Assembly (NCBI RefSeq): GCF_017742835.1
Contig: NZ_CP072392.1
Coordinates: 4,611,597 to 4,675,596, forward strand
Length of the DNA: 64,000 nucleotides
Direction of reading: 5' to 3'
Source: Aquabacter sp. L1I39
Lineage (GTDB): Bacteria > Pseudomonadota > Alphaproteobacteria > Rhizobiales > Xanthobacteraceae
Below, piece by piece: positions 38,138-46,972 of the stretch. The notes under the pieces are model-generated. The model ran no database searches, had not been told where the DNA came from, and saw only the letters and a list, made by a program, of their open reading frames with translations. The translations under genes and the position numbers were made by a program. Position 1 is the stretch's first letter; the number at the start of each line of letters is the position of its first letter.

Positions 38138-38887
38138 ATGCGGTTCCTGGGGATGGACGGGTGTCCGGGCGGCTGGGCGTGTCTTTATTGGGATGGGGCG
38201 CAAGGGCTCGAAATCCTGCGCCTGCCGACGGTGGAGGCGGCCATGGCGCATCTGGGGCCCGAGGGCTTTGCCGCCGTGGACATGCCCATCGGCCTGCCGG
38301 AGCGCAGCTTTCCCGGCGGGCGCGCCGCCGAGCGGGCGGTGCGCCCGCTGCTGGGCATGCGCCAGTCCTCGGTCTTCTCGGTGCCGTCGCGGGCGGCGGT
38401 GGAGGCGGGCACGGACGAGACGATCCCGGACGTGGAGCGCTATCGCCATGCCTGCACGGTGGCCCGGGCGACATCGGAGCCGCCCCGCTCCATCTCCAAG
38501 CAGTGCTTCGCCATCTTCCCCAAGATCCGCGAGATCGACCTTCTGCTCCAGCGCCGGCCGGACCTGTTGCCCCGCTTGTGGGAATGCCATCCCGAAGTGA
38601 GCTTCCGCACCATGCTGGGCGGGCCTGTGCCCGTGGCGAAGAAGGTGAAGGGGCGCATCAGCGAAGACGGTCTCAAATTCCGGCGGGAGCGCCTTGCCGA
38701 AGCCGGCTTTCCCGTGGCCGACCTCACCCAGGACACGGCGCGGCGCTGGCGCATGGGCTGGGACGATCTGGTGGATGCCGCCGCCTGCGCCTGGACCGCC
38801 TGGCGCATCGGCACGGGCGTCGCGCTGTCTTTTCCCGACCCGCCGGAGCGGGATGCCAAGGGCCTGCCGGTGGCGATCCGCGCCTGA
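38138..38887 (+). CDS. DUF429 domain-containing protein
   Basis: A 249-residue protein of the DUF429 family, which has an RNase H-like fold. RFLGMDGCPGGWACLYWDG holds the first Asp, VDMPIGLPERSFPGGRAAER the second, and DAAACAWTAWRIGTG is the C-terminal Asp helix. The function is unknown. GGGAGGA is eight bases before the ATG at 38138. It is divergent from the CoA ester lyase and converges closely on the phosphodiesterase gene. Confidence 0.87.
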   Translation: MRFLGMDGCPGGWACLYWDGAQGLEILRLPTVEAAMAHLGPEGFAAVDMPIGLPERSFPGGRAAERAVRPLLGMRQSSVFSVPSRAAVEAGTDETIPDVERYRHACTVARATSEPPRSISKQCFAIFPKIREIDLLLQRRPDLLPRLWECHPEVSFRTMLGGPVPVAKKVKGRISEDGLKFRRERLAEAGFPVADLTQDTARRWRMGWDDLVDAAACAWTAWRIGTGVALSFPDPPERDAKGLPVAIRA

Positions 38888-38900
38888 GCGATGCGTCGCC

Positions 38901-39737
38901 TCAGCAGGCGCGGTCCGGCGCCACCACGGGGCGGTCGCAGGTGATGCGGTAGACATCCGCCCGCGCCAAAGCGCGCACCTGGCTTTGGGAGGCCACCAGC
39001 CAGGCGGAGACATCGGTCCCGGCGGCGCGGCAGGTTTCCACCCAGCCCTCGTTTTCCAGCAGGTGCCGGCGCCGCAGCATCATGGTGCGGTCGCCGGAAA
39101 GTTCCGCGAAGGCGGGGAGGTCGCCGATGTCGGAGCCGATCAGCCCCAGCGCGACCGTTTCGCTTTCTCCCCGCACGGTGCGCAGATAGTCGAGCTGGAA
39201 GGAGCAGAAGCAGGTCTGGGCCTCAAGCCCGGCGTCCCGCACCACCCGCACCATCTCGGCAATGCCGGCGGATGTCGCGGGCTGCTTGATCTCCGCATAA
39301 AGGCGCGCGCCCCGCGGCTTGGCCAGCGCCACCACCTGCTCGAACAGGGGAATGCGCTGGGGCGGCCAATTGGGCCGACCCGCGGCGGCATTCAGCCCGG
39401 TGATGTCGGCGAGCACGAGATCCGCCACGGCGCCGGTGCCGTCCGTGGTCCGCTCGAGTGTGGCGTCATGGAGCACCACGGGCACGCCGTCCTTGGTGAG
39501 CCGCAGGTCGAATTCCAGGGAGTGGTAGCCAAGGTCGAGGGCCTGGGAGAAGGCGGCCAGCGTATTCTCCGGCGCCATCTGGGCGAAGCCGCGATGGGCG
39601 ATCACCTCCACCTTGCCGGTGGGGCAGACCAAGGTGGCGTCGCCAGCATGGGCGCCAGCCGCAACCAGCGGGCTGGCCGCTGCGCTCGCCAGGAGCGCAA
39701 GCACACCGCGCCGGTCCCATCTCCCATCTTTAGGCAA
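38901..39737 (-). CDS. Glycerophosphodiester phosphodiesterase, exported
   Basis: A periplasmic GDPD-family enzyme hydrolysing glycerophosphodiesters to glycerol 3-phosphate. VEVIAHRGFAQMAPENTLAA and SLEFDLRLTKDGVPVVLHDA contain the HR(G) and E-x-D metal and catalytic residues. The N-terminal RRGVLALLASAAASPLVA is a Tat-like signal. GAGGGAGAGG is positioned five bases before a TTG codon at 39737, which I prefer. A GTG at 39809 would add 24 residues ahead of the twin-Arg motif. Confidence 0.87.
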   Translation of the reverse strand: MPKDGRWDRRGVLALLASAAASPLVAAGAHAGDATLVCPTGKVEVIAHRGFAQMAPENTLAAFSQALDLGYHSLEFDLRLTKDGVPVVLHDATLERTTDGTGAVADLVLADITGLNAAAGRPNWPPQRIPLFEQVVALAKPRGARLYAEIKQPATSAGIAEMVRVVRDAGLEAQTCFCSFQLDYLRTVRGESETVALGLIGSDIGDLPAFAELSGDRTMMLRRRHLLENEGWVETCRAAGTDVSAWLVASQSQVRALARADVYRITCDRPVVAPDRAC

Positions 39738-39991
39738 ATCATCCTCTCCCTCGGTTGCGCGGTTCGCATAGCACGGTCCGCCTTGGCGCAGAACTGGCGG
39801 GGCCGTCACGCTTTCTTGTACCGCAGATGGCGCGCCGCGCCTTGTTGCGCAAGGCTTTCCCCCAAGCAGTCGGGCACCCGCCGGTGCGGCCGCTCGGTCC
39901 GCCCTGTCCGACCTAAGGAGAATTCCAGGCTGTGCGCGCCCATGCGCTTATGCCTTGCTTCCCGCAGCATCGGACCCAAGGACCCTGCTTC

Positions 39992-41488
39992 ATGCCGCAT
40001 GACCGTATCCGTCTCGCTTCCCTCCAGGACAAGGTGGTGAGCGCCGAGGAGGCCGCATCCCACATCAAGGACGGCATGATCGTGGGCATGAGCGGCTTCA
40101 CCCGCGCAGGCGAGGCGAAGGCTGTGCCCCTGGCGCTGGCGGAGCGGGCGAAGCGCGAGCCTTTCAAGATCACCCTCGTCACCGGCGCCTCGCTGGGCAA
40201 CGATTTGGACAAGCAACTGGCCGAGGCCCATGTGCTCGCCCGCCGCATCCCGTTCCAGTCGGACAGCTATCTGCGCAAGGCCATCAATGCCGGCGAGGTG
40301 ATGTTCATCGACCAGCATCTGTCCGAGACGGTGGAGCATCTGCGCACCCACCAGCTTGGTCCCATCGACGTGGCGGTGGTGGAGGCGGTGGCCATCACCG
40401 CCCAGGGCGGCATCATCCCCACCACCTCGGTGGGCAATTCCGCCACCTTCGCCATCCTTGCCGAGAAGGTGATCGTGGAGATCAACCTCACCCAGCCGGT
40501 GGAGCTGGAGGGGCTGCACGACATCTATATTCCCACCCGCCGGCCGTTCCGCGAGCCCATTCCAGTGGTCGCCCCCGAAAGCCGGGTGGGCCTGCCCTTC
40601 ATCCCCATTCCGCCGGAGAAGATCGCGGCCATCGTGGTCACCGCCAAGCTGGATTCGGCCTCCACCGTCCTGCCGCCGGACCCCGAGACCGCCGCCATTG
40701 CCGGCCATCTCATGGACTTCCTCGACAATGAGGTGAAGCGCGGGCGCCTCACCCACCGCCTTCAGCCCCTCCAGGCGGGCATCGGCACCATCGCCAATGC
40801 GGTGATGCACGGCTTCATCGAGAGCCCCTTTTATGACCTGACCATGTATTCGGAGGTGCTCCAGGATTCCACCTTCGACCTGTTCGACGCCGGCAAGCTG
40901 AACTTTGCCTCCGGCTCCTCCATCACCTTGTCCAAGGCCAAGCATGACGCGGTGATGCCGCAGATCACCCGCTACAAGCCGCGCCTGATCCTGCGACCGC
41001 AGGAAATTTCCAACCACCCGGAGATCATCCGGCGCCTGGGCATCATCGGCATCAATACGGCGCTGGAATTCGACCTCTACGGCAACATCAATTCCACCCA
41101 TGTGGGCGGCACCCACATGATGAACGGCATTGGCGGCTCGGGCGATTTTGCCCGCAACGGCTATCTGTCCGTGTTCGTCACCAAGTCCATCGCCAAAAGC
41201 GGGGCGCTGTCCTCCGTGGTGCCCATGGTCTCCCATGTGGACCATACCGAGCATGACGTGGACATCGTGGTGACCGAAATGGGCCTGGCGGACCTGCGGG
41301 AACTGGCACCCCGCGAACGCGCCCGAGTGATCCTGGCCAATTGCGTGCATCCGCTCTATCGCGATGCGCTGGAAGACTATTATGCCCGTGCGCTCGCCCG
41401 GGGTGGCCATACGCCCCATGTGCTGGAGGAAGCGCTCTCCTGGCATGTCCGGGCGCGGGAGACCGGCTCCATGCAGATGGCGCGCTAG
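39992..41488 (+). CDS. Acetyl-CoA hydrolase/transferase-family protein (succinyl-CoA:acetate CoA-transferase-like)
   Basis: A 498-residue class I CoA-transferase similar to AarC, which moves CoA between succinyl-CoA and acetate. GMIVGMSGFTRAGEAKAVPL is the N-terminal CoA site. The catalytic Glu (about residue 288) lies in TMYSEVLQDSTFDLFDAGKL. NGIGGSGDFARNGYLSVFV is the family C-terminal signature. The start MPHDRIRLASL matches family N-termini, and a GTG 60 bases upstream also has AAGGAG. It fits acetate activation feeding the ethylmalonyl-CoA enzymes nearby. The stop codon lies inside a palindromic repeat element. Confidence 0.88.
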   Translation: MPHDRIRLASLQDKVVSAEEAASHIKDGMIVGMSGFTRAGEAKAVPLALAERAKREPFKITLVTGASLGNDLDKQLAEAHVLARRIPFQSDSYLRKAINAGEVMFIDQHLSETVEHLRTHQLGPIDVAVVEAVAITAQGGIIPTTSVGNSATFAILAEKVIVEINLTQPVELEGLHDIYIPTRRPFREPIPVVAPESRVGLPFIPIPPEKIAAIVVTAKLDSASTVLPPDPETAAIAGHLMDFLDNEVKRGRLTHRLQPLQAGIGTIANAVMHGFIESPFYDLTMYSEVLQDSTFDLFDAGKLNFASGSSITLSKAKHDAVMPQITRYKPRLILRPQEISNHPEIIRRLGIIGINTALEFDLYGNINSTHVGGTHMMNGIGGSGDFARNGYLSVFVTKSIAKSGALSSVVPMVSHVDHTEHDVDIVVTEMGLADLRELAPRERARVILANCVHPLYRDALEDYYARALARGGHTPHVLEEALSWHVRARETGSMQMAR

Positions 41489-41602
41489 AGCATGCGCCGA
41501 TCAGCCTGCACCGCAGGCTGATCGGATCACGCATTCTCTATCAATAAGTTAGAGGGCGATTCACCGATCAGATTGGTTCAATCTGATTGGATCGCGCTCT
41601 AA
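41485..41602. repeat. Palindromic mobile repeat element, copy 2 (inverted)
   Basis: This is the reverse complement of the element at 18413-18530, about 90% identical, with CTAGAGC and GCTCTA termini and the two internal hairpins. It begins one base before the TAG stop of the CoA-transferase gene, so the element supplies that stop codon. It fills a convergent gap, as copy 1 does. Confidence 0.88.
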
Positions 41603-41614
41603 AGCCCAAACGAA

Positions 41615-41638
41615 AACGGCGCCCGCGAGGGCGCCGTT
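41615..41638 (-). terminator. Rho-independent terminator of asd
   Basis: AACGGCGCCC and GGGCGCCGTT form a 10-bp stem with a GCGA loop. On the reverse strand it is followed by TTCGTTTGGG, T-rich for this genome. It lies 21 bases after the asd stop codon. Confidence 0.85.
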
Positions 41639-41659
41639 CCAGCTTGGATCAAGCCTTTC

Positions 41660-42694
41660 TCACGCCGCCTTGCGGCGGGAGGTGATGAGCTTGCGGTTCA
41701 CCAGCACTTCCGCGATCTGCACCGCGTTCAGCGCCGCGCCCTTGCGCAGATTGTCCGACACGCACCAGAAGGCGATGCCGTTGTCCACCGTCGGGTCGTC
41801 GCGCAGGCGCGAGATATAGGTGGCGTCCTCGCCGGCCGCCTCGTGGGGCGTGGCGTAGCCACCGGGCTCGCGGGTGTCGATGACCAGGATGCCGGGCGCC
41901 TCGCGCAGAATCTTGCGCGCCTCGTCCGCCGACAGGGGCTTCTCGAACTCCACGTTCACGGATTCAGAGTGGGAGATGAACACCGGCACCCGCACGCAGG
42001 TGGCGGTGAGCTTGATCTTGGGGTCGAGGATCTTCTTGGTCTCGACCACCATCTTCCACTCTTCCTTCGTGTACCCGTCCTCCATGAACACGTCGATCTG
42101 GGGGATCAGGTTGAAGGCGATGCGCTTCGGGAACTTCTTCGGCTCCACCGGATCGGAGACGAACACCGCGCGGGTCTGGCTGAACAGCTCGTCCATGGCA
42201 TCCTTGCCGGCGCCGGAGACGGACTGATAGGTGGACACCACCACCCGCGTGATGGTCGCCGCGTCGTGCAGCGGCTTCAGCGCCACCACCAGCTGCGCCG
42301 TGGAGCAGTTGGGATTGGCGATGATGTTCTTCTTCTTGAAGCCCACGATGGCGTCGGCATTCACTTCCGGAACGATCAGGGGAACGTCCGGGTCCGTGCG
42401 CCACTGGGAGGAATTGTCGATGACCACGCACCCGGCCGCGCCGATCTTCGGCGAGTATTCCTTCGACACGGCGCCGCCCGCCGACATCAGGCAGATGTCG
42501 GTGTCGGAGAAGTCGTAGGTGGCGAGGTCCTTCACCTTCAGGGTTTTATCGCCATAGGAGACCTCGACGCCCATCGAACGGCGCGACGCGAGTGCGACCA
42601 CCTCATCGGCGGGAAAGCCCCGCTCGGCGAGGATCGAGAGGATCTCCCGGCCCACGTTTCCCGTGGCGCCGGCTACTGCGACCTTGTAGCCCAT
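41660..42694 (-). CDS. asd: Aspartate-semialdehyde dehydrogenase
   Basis: A 344-residue NADPH-dependent enzyme making aspartate semialdehyde for lysine, threonine, methionine and diaminopimelate. YKVAVAGATGNVGREILSIL is the NADP site. The catalytic Cys is in IIANPNCSTAQLVVALKPL, with TYQSVSGAGKDAMDELF and CVRVPVFISHSESVNVEFE as further blocks. The protein starts MGYKVAVAG. Monocistronic, with its own terminator. Confidence 0.97.
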   Translation of the reverse strand: MGYKVAVAGATGNVGREILSILAERGFPADEVVALASRRSMGVEVSYGDKTLKVKDLATYDFSDTDICLMSAGGAVSKEYSPKIGAAGCVVIDNSSQWRTDPDVPLIVPEVNADAIVGFKKKNIIANPNCSTAQLVVALKPLHDAATITRVVVSTYQSVSGAGKDAMDELFSQTRAVFVSDPVEPKKFPKRIAFNLIPQIDVFMEDGYTKEEWKMVVETKKILDPKIKLTATCVRVPVFISHSESVNVEFEKPLSADEARKILREAPGILVIDTREPGGYATPHEAAGEDATYISRLRDDPTVDNGIAFWCVSDNLRKGAALNAVQIAEVLVNRKLITSRRKAA

Positions 42695-43098
42695 GACGTC
42701 CCTTCAGGCTTGCCGGCACCCTTGGCCGGAAACGCGCGTTTCTAGGCCCATCGGCCGTTCCATGCAACGCGCATTTCCCGCGCCGCAGCGCCGCTCCTGA
42801 CGCAGGGGTCGCTTGCTCGGGTCCGCCGAGCGGGGGGAGGGGTGTTGCCCCCCGGTCACGTGGACGCGACTTTCGCACCCCGGCCGGCCCTCGGGGCGGA
42901 TTTGACGATGATCATTAATGCGTTGTCGATCAATGCCCTATAAGAGAAGTTCGTCGTCCCCGCCCGCGCTTGCCGCTTGAGGGGAGGGCGATGCTGGGCA
43001 GGAACCGACCTCGACCGGACGGACTTCCTCGCTTAGATTGCAGATTGGGCTGCGACCGAATGGGATTCGGCGTAGCCATGTTCGGGCTGGAGGGTTCA
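42695..43098. other. Intergenic region upstream of asd and of a small secreted protein gene
   Basis: No gene is recognised. The asd promoter must lie at the left end. An A+T-richer patch, TTGACGATGATCATTAATG, near 42902 is the only promoter-like sequence for the rightward gene, but no matched -10 hexamer is at good spacing. Confidence 0.4.
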
Positions 43099-43425
43099 AT
43101 GCGTGTCGCGCCGCTTCTCACCATCGCCGCCGCGTTGATGTTCGCGGGGGTTGGCGTGGCTGAAGCCCAATCCACGTCGACCTCGACCTCGACCTCTTCG
43201 GCCTCCTCGGCCCAGTCCAGCGTCAAGAAGCGCACGCGCACCACCGTCGACATCTCCAAGCGTTCGCCGCTGGATGCTGGCACCGTGGTGAAGCCCGGTT
43301 CAAAGTCGTACCTCGACTATGCGCTGCCGTCGGGCTGGTTCTATCCGACCTATGGCGCCGTGGACGGGGGTTTCGTGCCCGGCCGTTACCCGCTGCCCGG
43401 CCGCTTCGACCTGCCCGGTTACTGA
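43099..43425 (+). CDS. Small secreted hypothetical protein
   Basis: A 108-residue protein with a clear signal peptide (MRVAPLLTIAAALMFAGVGV, cleaved after AEA). A Ser/Thr-rich linker follows, encoded by a short hexanucleotide run (TCGACC). The conserved-looking tail is KRSPLDAGTVVKPGSKSYLD, ending in Tyr/Gly/Pro-rich VPGRYPLPGRFDLPGY. No family is recognised by name. It lies 127 bases before cysT but has no evident link with sulfate transport. Confidence 0.72.
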   Translation: MRVAPLLTIAAALMFAGVGVAEAQSTSTSTSTSSASSAQSSVKKRTRTTVDISKRSPLDAGTVVKPGSKSYLDYALPSGWFYPTYGAVDGGFVPGRYPLPGRFDLPGY

Positions 43426-43552
43426 GCTGCGGCGCGGCCGCCCGTTCAGGGCCGGTCGCGCTCGACAAGCGCCCCCGCGCCCGCCATAACGGCCCGCTCT
43501 GTCCGGCGGACGTCCGTCAGCCGGTTCGTCGCAAGCCTGGGGGGATTGGCTC

Positions 43553-44374
43553 ATGTTCAGCGTCATTCCAGGCTTTCGCCTGTCCCTCGGCCTCACGCTC
43601 ACCTATCTCGCGCTCATCGTCCTCCTGCCCATTTCGGCCTTGCTGCTGAAGGCGGCGGACGTGGGGCTTGAGCGCTACATCGCCATCATCCTCTCCCCCC
43701 GCACGCTCGCCTCCTTCCAGGTGACCATCGGCACGGCGCTCGCCGCCACCGCCTTCAATGCGGTCTATGGCCTGATGCTGGCCTGGGTTCTGGTGCGCTA
43801 CGAGTTCCCCGGCAAGCGCTTCCTCGACACGCTGGTGGACGTTCCCTTCGCCTTGCCCACGGCGGTGGCCGGCCTCGCGCTCACCGCGCTCTTCGCCAAG
43901 AATGGCTGGTTCGGCGCCCCGCTCATAGATCTCGGCATCCAGGTGGCCTATGCGCCGGCGGGCATCATCTGCGCCATGGCCTTCACCTCCATTCCCTTCA
44001 TCGTGCGCACGGTGCAGCCGGTGCTGGAGGACCTCGCCCCTGACGTGGAGGAGGCGGCCACCACGCTTGGCGCCTCCGAATGGCGGGTGTTCCGCACCGT
44101 GATCCTGCCCGCCATCTTCCCGGCTTTTCTGGCCGGCTGCTCGCTGGCCTTCGCCCGCTCGCTGGGCGAGTTCGGGGCGGTGGTGTTCATTGCCGGCAAC
44201 CAGCCGTTCCGCACTGAGATCGTGGCGCTGCTGACCTTCATCCGTATCGAGGAATATGACTATCCCGCCGCTGCGGCGATTGCGGCCACCATGCTGGGCC
44301 TCGCTTTCGTGATGCTGGTGTGCGTCAACCTCATCCAGTCCTGGCACCAGCGCCGGGCGATCCGGGAGGATTGA
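43553..44374 (+). CDS. cysT: Sulfate/thiosulfate ABC transporter permease CysT
   Basis: A 273-residue inner-membrane permease with about six TM helices. PFALPTAVAGLALTALFAKN and the EAA loop EEAATTLGASEWRVFRTVIL are typical of CysT/CysU. FARSLGEFGAVVFIAGNQPF is the family signature. It pairs with CysW two bases downstream. No binding-protein (cysP/sbp) or ATPase (cysA) gene adjoins, so the permease must be completed from elsewhere in the genome. Confidence 0.92.
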   Translation: MFSVIPGFRLSLGLTLTYLALIVLLPISALLLKAADVGLERYIAIILSPRTLASFQVTIGTALAATAFNAVYGLMLAWVLVRYEFPGKRFLDTLVDVPFALPTAVAGLALTALFAKNGWFGAPLIDLGIQVAYAPAGIICAMAFTSIPFIVRTVQPVLEDLAPDVEEAATTLGASEWRVFRTVILPAIFPAFLAGCSLAFARSLGEFGAVVFIAGNQPFRTEIVALLTFIRIEEYDYPAAAAIAATMLGLAFVMLVCVNLIQSWHQRRAIRED

Positions 44375-44376
44375 GC

Positions 44377-45252
44377 ATGAGCGGCGCATCCTCTTCCAAC
44401 CGCCAGCGGGTCGGCGATGGCCGGCGCACCCGGCTTGTCCTCATTTCCCTGGTGCTGCTGGTGACGCTGGTGGTCCTGCTGGCCCCGCTCGCCTCCATCT
44501 TCTCGGAGGCGTTCAAGCGCGGCACGGCGGCCTATCTGGAGAGCCTCGCCCGCCCCGATACGCTGCATGCCATGGGCCTGACGCTGTTCACCGCACTGAT
44601 CTGCGTGCCCGTGAACGTCGCCTTCGGCATCGCCGCCGCCTGGGCGGTAACCAAATTCTCCTTTCCCGGGCGCGGGCTGCTGCTGGCCCTGATCGAGCTG
44701 CCTTTCTCCATCTCGCCCATCGTGGCGGGCGTGGCCTATCTCTTCGTCTATGGCGGGCAAGGGCTGTTGGGGCCGTTCCTGGAAGCCCATGACATCAAGA
44801 TCATGTTCGCCATTCCCGGCATCGTGCTGGCGAGCCTGTTCGTGACGGCCCCCTTCGTTGCCCGCGAGATCGTGCCGCTGATGATGGCGCAGGGCCGCGA
44901 GGAGGAAGAGGCGGCCGTGACGCTCGGTGCCTCCGGCTGGCGCATCCTGCGCACGGTGACCCTGCCCAATGTGCGCTTCGCGCTGCTTTATGGCGCCGCG
45001 CTCTGCAATGCCCGCGTCATGGGCGAGTTCGGCGCCGTCTCGGTGGTTTCGGGCAACATCCGGGGCAAGACCTCCACCTTGCCGCTCCAGGTGGAGCTGC
45101 TCTACCAGGACAGCCAGGTGGTGGGCGCCTTCGCGGCGGCCACGGTTCTTGCCATGGTGGCGCTCGTGACCCTCGTTGCCAAGCTCGTCATTGAGCGGAT
45201 GGATGAGGAGCGCGCCCGCCTCCAATTGCCGCGCGGCCCCGCCGGCCATTGA
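44377..45252 (+). CDS. cysW: Sulfate/thiosulfate ABC transporter permease CysW
   Basis: A 291-residue permease partner of CysT. PFSISPIVAGVAYLFVYGGQ and the EAA loop EEAAVTLGASGWRILRTVTL identify CysW, and MGEFGAVSVVSGNIRGKTST is characteristic. The start at 44377 has GGGAGGA seven bases upstream and follows the cysT stop by two bases. No cysA follows; the next gene is on the opposite strand. Confidence 0.92.
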   Translation: MSGASSSNRQRVGDGRRTRLVLISLVLLVTLVVLLAPLASIFSEAFKRGTAAYLESLARPDTLHAMGLTLFTALICVPVNVAFGIAAAWAVTKFSFPGRGLLLALIELPFSISPIVAGVAYLFVYGGQGLLGPFLEAHDIKIMFAIPGIVLASLFVTAPFVAREIVPLMMAQGREEEEAAVTLGASGWRILRTVTLPNVRFALLYGAALCNARVMGEFGAVSVVSGNIRGKTSTLPLQVELLYQDSQVVGAFAAATVLAMVALVTLVAKLVIERMDEERARLQLPRGPAGH

Positions 45253-45293
45253 GACGCGGGCGGGAGCGACCCCGCCCGCAGGGTGAGACCTGC

Positions 45294-46787
45294 CTATCCC
45301 ACCCCCTCATAGGCCACGAACGCCATCATGCCTGCCTCCATGTGGTAGAGGTGGTGGCAGTGGAAGGGCCAGCGGCCGGGATTGTCCGCATCGAAGGCGA
45401 TCTTCACCCGCGCCATGGGCGGCACCAATACCGTGTCCCGCACCGCGCCATTCACGGCCCGGCCATTGATCTCCACCACCTGGAAGCGGTGGCCATGCAG
45501 ATGCATGGGGTGGGACATCATGGACATGTTCGCCATGGCGATCTCCACCCGCTCGCCGCGCCGCACGGTGAGCGCCTGCGGCCCGTTGATGGCCCAGCGA
45601 TAGCCGGCCATGCTGCCGGTGAGCGTCACCGGATAGAGGCGGTCGACGGGGCGGCGGGGCAGGGGCGCCAGCGGGCGCAGGGTTTGCTCGAGGGCGACGT
45701 CGACCACGCCCGCCCTGCTCTCTCCCTTCGCCGCGAGCTTGCGGACGGACGCACCAGGTGTCGCCAGGACAATGCCGGTGCGCTCACGTTCTCCCTCGCG
45801 CAAGGCGAGGATGGGCCAGGCTCCGCCCTCGGCCGGCAAGGCGAGGCGGATGTCGATGCGCTGGCCCATGCTCAAGGGGAAGGTGCGCCCCCGGACCGGC
45901 TGCACCGGCTGGCCGTCCACCGCGATGACCTCGCCCTCCAGGGCGCCGGTGGCGATCTGAAAGGCGGTGGCCGAGGCGCCGTTGATGATGCGAAGCCGGA
46001 CCTTCCCGCCTTTGTCCACCTGGACCATCTGGGGGTCATCGAGGGTGCGGTCATTGGCAAGGTAGGCGTCATAGGCGATGTCGTTCAGGTCCATGGCGCC
46101 GCCGGCTCCGTGTCCCATCGCGCCATGCCCCATTTCGCCGCGGGACGAGCCGCTATGGCTCATGCCGGCATGCCCCATCATGCCCCCGGGCATGGCGCCT
46201 GGATTCAGGCCCGCCGCGCCATGATCCATGCCGCCCGCGCCGCCGCGCAGGCGGGCAAGGAGCTCCTCCGCCGGGGTGAAGGAAAAGTCGTGCAGCAGGA
46301 TCACCACCTCCTGCTCGTCGCGGGCAGCATCCGCGCGGCTGCGGACGATGAGCGGGGCCGCGAGCAGGTTCTGCTCCTGGAGCGTATGGGCGTGCATCCA
46401 ATGGGTGCCTCCGGGCCCGACCGGGAAGTCATAGGCGCGGTCCTCGCCAGGGCCGAGCAGCGCAGCGGGATTGCCCGGCACGCCATCCTGCGCCCAGGGC
46501 GGGGTCAGGCCGTGCCAATGGATCAGGCTCGGCGCGTCGATGCGGCTGGTCAGGCTCACATCGAAGGTGTCCCCCACATTGAAGATCAGGCCCGGCGTGC
46601 CGTCGGCCTGGACAAGGCCGAACACCGAGGCGGCACGCTTGTTCACCTCCAGGGTCCGCGTGGTGATGGCCAGCGGCTGGGTCCTGGGTTGCGTCTGGGC
46701 GAAGGCCGAGCGCCCCAGGGGCAGGCCGGAAGGGACGAGCGTGGCCGCGCCGATGGCGCAGCGTTTGAGAAAGTCTCTGCGGTTCAT
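45294..46787 (-). CDS. Multicopper oxidase with Met/His-rich insertion
   Basis: A 497-residue three-cupredoxin-domain oxidase, probably periplasmic and oxidising Cu(I) for copper tolerance. The Tat signal is NRRDFLKRCAIGAATLVPSG. Copper motifs are HWHGL, WMHAHTL, HPMHLHGHRF and FHCHHLYHMEAGM, so T1, T2 and T3 ligands are complete. Residues ~187-232 are a Met/His/Gly-rich insertion with many MGHG and GGMM units, similar to CueO/CopA copper-binding loops. The start at 46787 gives the Tat signal directly. The upstream gene encodes a Cys-rich exported protein. Confidence 0.92.
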   Translation of the reverse strand: MNRRDFLKRCAIGAATLVPSGLPLGRSAFAQTQPRTQPLAITTRTLEVNKRAASVFGLVQADGTPGLIFNVGDTFDVSLTSRIDAPSLIHWHGLTPPWAQDGVPGNPAALLGPGEDRAYDFPVGPGGTHWMHAHTLQEQNLLAAPLIVRSRADAARDEQEVVILLHDFSFTPAEELLARLRGGAGGMDHGAAGLNPGAMPGGMMGHAGMSHSGSSRGEMGHGAMGHGAGGAMDLNDIAYDAYLANDRTLDDPQMVQVDKGGKVRLRIINGASATAFQIATGALEGEVIAVDGQPVQPVRGRTFPLSMGQRIDIRLALPAEGGAWPILALREGERERTGIVLATPGASVRKLAAKGESRAGVVDVALEQTLRPLAPLPRRPVDRLYPVTLTGSMAGYRWAINGPQALTVRRGERVEIAMANMSMMSHPMHLHGHRFQVVEINGRAVNGAVRDTVLVPPMARVKIAFDADNPGRWPFHCHHLYHMEAGMMAFVAYEGVG

Positions 46788-46972
46788 GATGGATCTCGAT
46801 CGGTCGCGCGGCACCGGCCGGGCCTCGTCGTCCAGTGGCGATGGCCGTGAGGGGGCAGGCACGCGAGGGCAGGGACCCCATGGGCGGCGCAGGTGCCGGC
46901 TGAATCGCTCGCGATCCGGCACGCGTACGGGAGCGCGCGCTCACGGGGCTTGACGAAGGCGCGGGAGCGCCG

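Noticed and set aside
36444..38600. A 718-residue + strand open frame
   Set aside because: It lies antisense to the DJ-1-like and CoA ester lyase genes and has no recognisable domain.
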